From: Silurus meridionalis
Lineage: Eukaryota; Chordata; Actinopteri; Siluriformes; Siluridae
Assembly: GCF_014805685.1 (NCBI RefSeq)
Contig: NC_060887.1
Coordinates: forward strand, 28,279,463-28,343,462
DNA: 64,000 bases
Direction of reading: 5' to 3'
The first letter of the stretch is position 1. Every line of letters starts with the position of its first letter. This document shows positions 57,370 to 64,000 of the stretch, piece by piece. Under the pieces are notes generated by a model. The model saw nothing but the letters and a program-made list of their open reading frames with translations. It was not told the origin of the DNA and ran no database searches. Made by a program: the position numbers and the translations under genes.

Positions 57370-59175
57370 AAGTTTTACTCCTATTTAAGAGAATGACTTA
57401 ATTTAATTTATTTCCTCATCAAAATCAACTTGTATTCTCGATCCCTTGCTTACAAGTTTCTTCAAACATAATTCCAGAAGTAATTGAACCTGTTCTTAAA
57501 AAATAATATTAATAATACTAAATAAATCTTCCATAAGCACTGGTAATGTACCTAAATCTTTCAAACTGTTATCAACCCCCAAATCTAGAAACCTGACCGT
57601 GACCCATGTCAGCTGTCCAACTAAAAGCCAAAATCATAACTTCCTTCTATCTCCAGATTCTAGAAGAGGTTGTAGCACAGCAGTTATGCTCACACCTATT
57701 TAGGAATATCATTTTGGAAATGTATCAGTCAGGATTTAGTTCTCATCATAGCACAGAGACAGGTTAAAGGGTAAATGTTGGAATAAAGAGAACAGCTCTT
57801 TCCTGCTTTAAGTCTTATTTGACTGATTGCTATCAGTTTTTTTTTATGTAAATGGTGAGTTCTCCACACTCTAAAGTAAAGTTTGGTGTTCAGCAAGGAC
57901 CTTGGGCACACTGATTTTCTCTTTATATATGCTGCCTCTGAGTGAAATTATATGTGAACATGGTATTAGTTTTTATTGCTATGCTGATGATACACAGTTG
58001 TAAATTTCAGCAAAGCCAGATTAGCAAAATCATCTTAACAATGTTGAGAAGTGTGTAAAGGAAGTGGATGCTTGATAAGTACTTTAACTAGGAGCTACTA
58101 CACATGCAGCTAGAAGTAAACTTTTGGATTATTTAGCATCTCTGGATGGTCATCTTAATGTGTATAGCAGTCAAAGAGCTTGTATTTAATTTAAGGCTCA
58201 TTTGAATAACATTCATGACCTTAGAAATATTGCTAAAATTAGAAATATGATGATGTTACAGGATGCAGAAAAACTAGTTCATGCTTTTGTTACATTTAGA
58301 TTAGACTACTGTAATGCTTACATGTCTGGGTGTTTGAGTAAGTGCATAAATAAGCTTTAGTTGGTCCACATTGCAGCAGCAGAAGTCCTTATAAGATTTA
58401 GAAAATAGGACCACCCCGTTTTAATCAGTCCACACCAGCTCCCCATCAAATCTCACATTGTTTGAAAAATACTAATACTGACATATAAAGCACTTTCAAA
58501 CTTGCGCCACAGTATCTGAGTGAACTTCTGTACCTAATCTGACTCTTATCCCAGAGATCCTTCATGTCCTTGTTACCTTCTAGCGCTTCCCTTTTGGTTA
58601 TGCTGCCACAGCTGTTCTTGCAGAAGTCCTTAACTGCAGTGTCCTTAACTTTTATACAAAAATAAGCATACTTAATAATTCGTATCCTTCTACATGTCAT
58701 CCCGCTTCTCTCTCACTTCTGGTCCAGTTAAACATGCTCCTGGTGTACCAGTGACCAGTGTTCCTGCCCCTCTCCTCTCCTTGGACCTTTGTCCTGGTCC
58801 TGGTCTGCCTCTGGATGATGCTCTCTTCGATTAGAGGCCTCCCTGTGCAGCTGGGGATCATTCACATCAACGACCTGGGGATCCATGAAATTAGGGAGTA
58901 ACACAGGAGATATGAGGATGGATTTAGACACTACTTGATGACAACAGTCTGCTACAGTGACTCAGGACTACAGTTTGCATTTGATTACCATCACTGCACA
59001 CCTCAGTCCGGTTCCTGTCAAGGTTTCTTCCTTATGCCATCTCAGGGGGAGATGTTCCTTGCCACAGCTGCCACTGGCTTGCTTTTTATGGACAAACTTG
59101 CACTTATATAGAACTGCTTTGAGACAATGTCCATTGTTAAAAGCTCTATACAAATAAAAAATTTATTGAATTGAA
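57370..59175 (+). mobile_element. Decayed L2-clade LINE
   Basis: Plus-strand reverse-transcriptase relic. Around 57,660-57,765 fragments read LEEVVAQQLCSHLFRNI and MYQSGFSSHHSTET. Near 57,880 VKFGVQQGP, and near 57,970-58,005 [10 protein letters not shown] with the catalytic YADD box. The 3' end (58,990-59,175) carries AAGGTTTCTTCC, a CTTGCCAC block and CTGCTTTGAGACAATGTCC, then an AATTGAATT-type tail. Many stops and frameshifts. Confidence 0.8.
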
Positions 59176-59180
59176 TTTAT

Positions 59181-59640
59181 GATGCAATTGTATTTACACG
59201 ACTGCAGCAAACAGAACGGGCTGTGAAGTGTATGAATATACTCACAGAGAGCTTAGGGTTTAAATAAATCATTTACAAGTTGCACTGCAAGATGGATTTA
59301 AGCCATAAAACATTAAGGACCATCATCAAGGTGTTTAACCACACTACCACTTCACCATGGCGTGACCAGGATGGCTGAATGATACAACATAGATCAATGT
59401 ATTAATGAAATCAAAATAGTTTATCAATGAAAAGTTGTTTTTTTCTTGTGTTTTGCAAGTTTATTCATTGGTTGCATTCCAGTATTCATTTATTTGTATA
59501 TATAATCTTATGACATTTCATATATAATCTTATGACATTTGCATTTGAAAACCCAGCCCAAAGTAGTCAGAGGACAGAGGACTGTAAACTTTGCTGGTGT
59601 GAAAGCTTTGGGTTGATAAATGATTAGCAGAACTCGTTGT
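59181..59640. other. Intergenic DNA upstream of selenbp1
   Basis: Nothing recognised except a 22-bp tandem repeat (TATATAATCTTATGACATTT) near 59,497-59,540. Confidence 0.45.
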
Positions 59641-59774
59641 TACATAACCGCTAGTTTCCTCTCCAGGCTCCAGGACGCGCCTCATTTCACTGCTTCACAA
59701 GTACTTTCTACTACATCCAGCCACTCTTTCGCGCCTCATTGAATTCAGAAAACTCTTTCACGAGTTTGATAAAA
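59641..59774 (+). promoter_or_regulatory. selenbp1: Probable selenbp1 promoter and 5' UTR
   Basis: Sequence before the start codon is richer in CG (GGACGCGCCTC, TCGCGCCTC) than the surrounding DNA. No TATA box seen. The transcription start cannot be placed. Confidence 0.4.
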
Positions 59775-62700
59775 ATGGGTAAGTACACGACTAATTGTAT
59801 CCGAGACACTAGATGATTGAGGTCTTTTCTTTCCCCACGCACACTTTCGCGACATTTTGCGACTAGTACAGGCAGAGCTGTAGTTTGAGTTTCTTTAATG
59901 GTGTTTCGTCCTAAATAAAATACTCGAAATTAAAATGGGGTTGTTTTTTAGGCTAGTGTTGGATTTTATTAATCATGCTCCCAATATTGGATCCTGGAAA
60001 ATCTGCATTTTTTTTTTTATTGATTTACATCAGAAATGTCTAAACTAGGACCTGTGGGTCAGTAGTGATCTTCGATGTCTGCCATGATCTATACAGTATT
60101 AACAGATCAATACACTGATTCCTTCAGGAATCTTTTTTTTTTTTTTTTTGTTATGCAGTTCTCAGTTTTATGACATCATAAATCAGGGGAATCATGGAAA
60201 CTTTAATTTGAATATAATAAACAAATGCTTTTATTAGCCCTCAAGCAAGTTTGAGTTTTGGTCCTTTATAAGAAGTACCTCTGATTTAGATGGTCACATC
60301 ACCAAGTGAATTTCCTTTTGGAGATAAATAACATTAAATGTCAGATACATGTAGACTAATCTGCTAATAATCTAATCATGCCAGAGGTGCAAAATGTAAT
60401 GTCAACAATTATGATATCTAAAATGTTTACAATTTGTTTGTTATTATTTACATTTTAAAATAAAGGCTACAAGAAAGAATCACAAAAGAGGAACCGAACA
60501 CTTTGCGCTCCTGATGTTAATGCATGTCAACAAATCACTGAAATGCAGCTACCTAATGATAGTCATTCCTTCACTTTGTATAAAATAGTAATTGTAATAT
60601 CTAATAGCTGTGATAAAATATGGATAGAATGTAACTCATCTGGTCTATTAATGTTAAGATATGGGCGAGTTTATGTTTGTTTATAAATTGATGGCGAGTT
60701 CTTCAAAATTAAGGGCTGTATTGTTTTCTTGTCTTATATTATTTAAGTGTAATAATTGTGCGTGCAATTATTTTGGCAAACAGCCAAACACAAAATGTAT
60801 CTCTTATATAGAAATATATGCATTAAAGGAATGTGTTGCTTGAGGCAAAAGTCACCTAACAAATGATATTTTCCCGTATTAGAAAATACAGATTATTTAT
60901 AATATGTAGAAAGTAAACATATCAATTAAATTTTATTTGTCACATACATACAGGGTACGACATGCAGTGAAATGCTTTGCACAATTATTTAAATGCTTTA
61001 AAAAAATGCTATAAATAATTTAAACAATTATTGTGACTAATGTGCTTTCCCTGTTAAAACTTCCATGAAAATGTGGCATAAACTTGTTAAACATTGTTAA
61101 ACACACTATTGTTTCTATAAATCCTGACTGCCTACAGTTGATATGCACATATTGGCAATATATGCCAATCAGCATATAGGCAATGCCTAGCATGACCAAA
61201 TGGTCAAACTATAAGAGCTACTTATAACTGTTGCTTTTGCCATTAGGTCTTAACAAATGTTTAATCAGTGCATTTAAATTGTGAAATACTCCTTTTCAAA
61301 TGCACAAGTGTCAAATATTTGCATACTGTTGTTTTTTTTTAGAGATAAGAACTCCACTGCTTGGTACTTTATGCCATAGCTTTACCATGTACTTATATTG
61401 ATATCAAATTTTGGCAGGAGCTGAAGCACATAGGAATTGTACAAATGTCCTCTGCAGTACTTACTGGGAATATACACCTTAAAAAAGATTTTTACTATTT
61501 GTAAATTGTTTTTTAATTCTTTCTAAAGACTACTTGCATAAAAACCAGAAATATTTGGGAGAGCCTAGAAAATAACCGTTGTGGATTTTTTTTTCTTGTT
61601 TATTAGAGGAAGGAAGTTGTAAATACTTTGGCAAGCCTTGTAGTCTTTTTGCAAGTTATTTAGAAATGTCACATCTGTTGCTTCTCTTATAGAAACCAAT
61701 GTGTCCTTAAGCTGATCTTTTCTGAACATTTTATGTAGTGTTCTAGAAATGTGTAGAATCTGTGCCTAGGTTAACTAAAACTGTTTTGGAGGCTGATGGT
61801 GGCACAGTGCTTTACCCTTAATCTTTTTTTTTTTATTTGTCACATATTTATTCAAGTATTAGTGGACAACCTTGCTGTGGATTTGCTGTAGTATTAGGTT
61901 GTTTTTCTTTCTTCTACCCACAGCATCAACCTGTTCAGGATGTGGACCAGGTTACAAAAGTCCTCTGGATGCCATGAAAGGTAATGCAATATAAAGCTTG
62001 GTATCACTGAATCCATCCAAAGAAAGAGGTACAAGATAATAACCTGTAACATGAACATTCCCCAAGGTCCTCGAGAGGAGATTGTTTACTTGCCATGTAT
62101 TTACCGTAATACTGAAATCCAGAAGCCTGACTATCTTGCAACCGTTGATGTCGATCCCAAATCTCCCACTTATTGCAAGGTAAAACAAATTTAGCAGAAA
62201 GATTTGGGTCTGTGCAGCGCTTTACTGATTAAGTAATTGCTTGTTTATTAACCAAGCTTTGTTTTAATTTTATCATTCAAAAGTTAGTAATTTGTGTGTG
62301 CATTGGGGGGGGTGTAGGTGATTCACAGGTTGCCTATGCCTAATATGAAAGATGAGCTGCACCACTCTGGATGGAATGCCTGCAGCAGCTGTTTTGGTGA
62401 TGCCTCCAAAAAACGCAACCGACTTATCTTACCCTCCCTGATATCCTCCCGGATCTACGTTATCGATGTAGGAACAGATGCCCGTGCTCCAAGACTTCAC
62501 AAGGTGAGGAAGTGCAGAAGGAATAAAAATTGCCAAATTCTTTGTTGAAAAATAAAAATTACCTTTTCTACAGTAGTGTTCAAAATAAATGCTTTGGAGG
62601 TTTCTGTGTAAATAATTTTAAGAATGTTTAATGCCTTGTTTTTAGTACAGCGTACAATATGCAAAGTGCCACTGTATCAAGATAAATTGCATAAAACTTT

Positions 62701-64000
62701 TTTTTAGCAAAGAAAATGTGTGCTGGAGCAGTAATATTCATTTAGGTAACAATGTGATAATAATTTAAAACATTGTGCTTAGTCACAAAACTAAAATCTA
62801 ATTTAGCAAAAACCAAGAGTGTGCCTGCTGTTGCTTTGGATTCCTTTTCTTGGCTGATGTGTCAAACTTAATGTGGTCTTCTATTGTTGTTGTCCAGCTA
62901 GAAGAATCTTAGAATGCATAACAAATGAAACCTTTTGTGTTTAATATGGTGTTAAAGAGTGGTTGAGATACAGCATTTCCTTTCAGCACATAAAATAATC
63001 TGGCCATTCTCTCTGACCCTTTCAAAGGCATTTCTGCCAGCATATCTGATACTAATTTGAGGGGGGGATAAAGTCACTGAGAATGCATTTACCCCATGTG
63101 AACATTAAGTTAAGCACTTGACCTGAACCTGCATGATTTTTATGTGTTGTGTCTCTGCCACATGATTGACTAATTGGACAACTGCATGAATGCACAGGTG
63201 TTCCTATTAAATTGGCATACTATTTCCTATTAAACAATTTGTTCCAACAGACCGTAGAACCTGTGGAGATGTACTGGAAATGTGGCCTGGCTAATCCTCA
63301 TACGTCTCACTGCTTGGGAAGTGGCCAAATTATGATCAGTACCCTGGGCGACCCCTCTGGAAATGGAAAGGGTAATAGATCACTGTGGGCAGTTAAAGGA
63401 CTGTTATACTGTATATAATAGCTCTTATAAAGCTAGTAATGAATATGCTATAATTACAGTGGAGTAAAGAATAACAATTAATAATTAGCTTTAATTTTAC
63501 ATATTATATTGTATGAGTACCTAATAATGTTTACTATATGAAGGGTACATTCGACATGTGTGACCTCTGTAGGTGGATTTGTGTTGTTGGATGGTGAGAC
63601 ATTTGAAGTGATTGGAAACTGGGAATTGCCCGGTGAAACAGCACCCTTTGGATATGACTTCTGGTACCAACCGCGCCATAATGTGATGATTAGCACTGAA
63701 TGGGGAGCACCCAAAATACTCGCCAATGGATTTAATCCTGAAGATATCAAAGCAGGTGTGTGTTCTTTGTTAAAGGTTCATTGATTGGTGGCCACTATGA
63801 ATTGATTAAAATGTCATTTTGACTTTGAAGGTCACTATGGACAAAGTATCCATGTGTGGGACTGGACCACTCACAAGCATTTGCAGACACTGGATCTGGG
63901 AGAAGAGGGTGCAATCCCTCTGGAGATCCGCTTTCTGCATGACCCTGCTGCAGCTGAGGGATACGTGGGCTGCGCACTGCAGGGCACCGTGTTCCGCTTC
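59775..64000 (+). CDS. selenbp1: selenbp1, selenium-binding protein 1 / methanethiol oxidase, 5' part
   Basis: SELENBP1 oxidises methanethiol to H2S, H2O2 and formaldehyde and binds selenium covalently; it is a cytosolic beta-propeller. Coding exons seen: 59775-59778 (ATG G, donor GTAAGT), 61924-61980 ([19 protein letters not shown]), 62067-62179, 62318-62503, 63251-63371, 63573-63755 and 63831 to the window end. All have GT-AG ends and fitting phases. Conserved peptides: [47 protein letters not shown] with the selenium-binding Cys region, [59 protein letters not shown] and [11 protein letters not shown]. These give about 240 of the usual 470 residues; the rest is beyond the right edge. No lesion seen. 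The first exon contributes only the Met codon and one base; it is placed by phase and the fit to the family start MA(S/T).C..CGPGY. Confidence 0.93.
60935..61020 (-). repeat. LINE/SINE tail fragment in selenbp1 intron 1
   Basis: ATTTTATTTGTCACATACAT and CATGCAGTGAAATGCTTTGC, the inverse end of a widespread fish repeat. Family not named. Confidence 0.4.
61924..61980 (+). CDS. selenbp1: selenbp1 exon 2
   Basis: Encodes [20 protein letters not shown] with split first and last codons; acceptor CCCACAG, donor GTAATG. Confidence 0.9.
62067..62503 (+). CDS. selenbp1: selenbp1 exons 3-4
   Basis: Exons 62067-62179 and 62318-62503. They cover [20 protein letters not shown] to DARAPRLHK, including the CSSCFGD motif whose first Cys region is the reported selenium site in mammals. 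The acceptor of exon 4 (GGGGGGGTGTAG) is purine-rich and unusual. Confidence 0.92.
62985..63215. repeat. Decayed Tc1/mariner-like right end in selenbp1 intron 4
   Basis: Remnants include TGGCCATTCTCTCTGACCCT and 'CATGATTGACTAATTGGACA ... GCACAGGTGTTCCTATTAAA', like the right end of a common fish DNA transposon. No ORF. Confidence 0.4.
63251..64000 (+). CDS. selenbp1: selenbp1 exons 5-7, last one cut by the window edge
   Basis: Exons 63251-63371, 63573-63755 and 63831-64000. They run from [20 protein letters not shown] to [10 protein letters not shown] in frame. Confidence 0.92.

Overview
The window is nuclear DNA from a ray-finned fish. The evidence is intron-rich vertebrate genes with GT-AG exons, several families of Tc1-like transposons typical of teleosts, fish hAT, RTE and L2 repeats, and long (TA)n, (CA)n and (GATA)n microsatellites. 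An ostariophysan such as a catfish would fit, but the species cannot be fixed from sequence alone. No tRNA, rRNA or CRISPR was recognised.

Layout. (1) 1-3,110: the 5' end of plekho1 on the minus strand (exons 1 and 2 only), with a CG-rich promoter; the remaining exons lie off the left edge. (2) 3,111-26,260: gene-poor DNA with decayed Tc1 elements, an LINE 3' end, hAT-type elements and microsatellites. It includes a four-level nest of transposons (21,017-26,256). (3) 27,171-29,054, minus strand: a retinol dehydrogenase 11/12-like gene that looks dead, with a frameshift, an in-frame stop and a lost splice donor. An intron carries a solo LTR with a perfect 5-bp target-site duplication. (4) 29,130-33,400: a chimeric Tc1 element, palindromic (TA)n structures and miniature elements. 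(5) 33,930-56,330, plus strand: the whole pogz gene, 19 coding exons. (6) 57,370-59,175: a decayed L2-clade LINE. (7) 59,640-64,000, plus strand: the first seven exons of selenbp1, running off the right edge.

The most notable feature is in pogz. Between the C2H2 zinc fingers and the C-terminal CENPB-helix/pogo DDE domain lies a 1,437-bp exon encoding an almost complete piggyBac transposase domain. It is open throughout, bounded by good splice sites, and phase-compatible with the zinc-finger exon upstream and a 34-nt linker exon downstream. The predicted protein, about 1,840 residues, would carry two unrelated domesticated transposase folds. The piggyBac second catalytic Asp is Ser and the pogo third Asp is Glu, which points to a binding or scaffold role rather than catalysis. 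One pogz exon (47,766-47,961) has an apparent 1-nt deletion that must be resolved as assembly error or real lesion.

The genes share no pathway. plekho1 is a PH-domain signalling adaptor, pogz a chromatin regulator and selenbp1 a methanethiol oxidase. Their human counterparts lie in the 1q21 region, so the window looks like a conserved block of linkage expanded by transposons.
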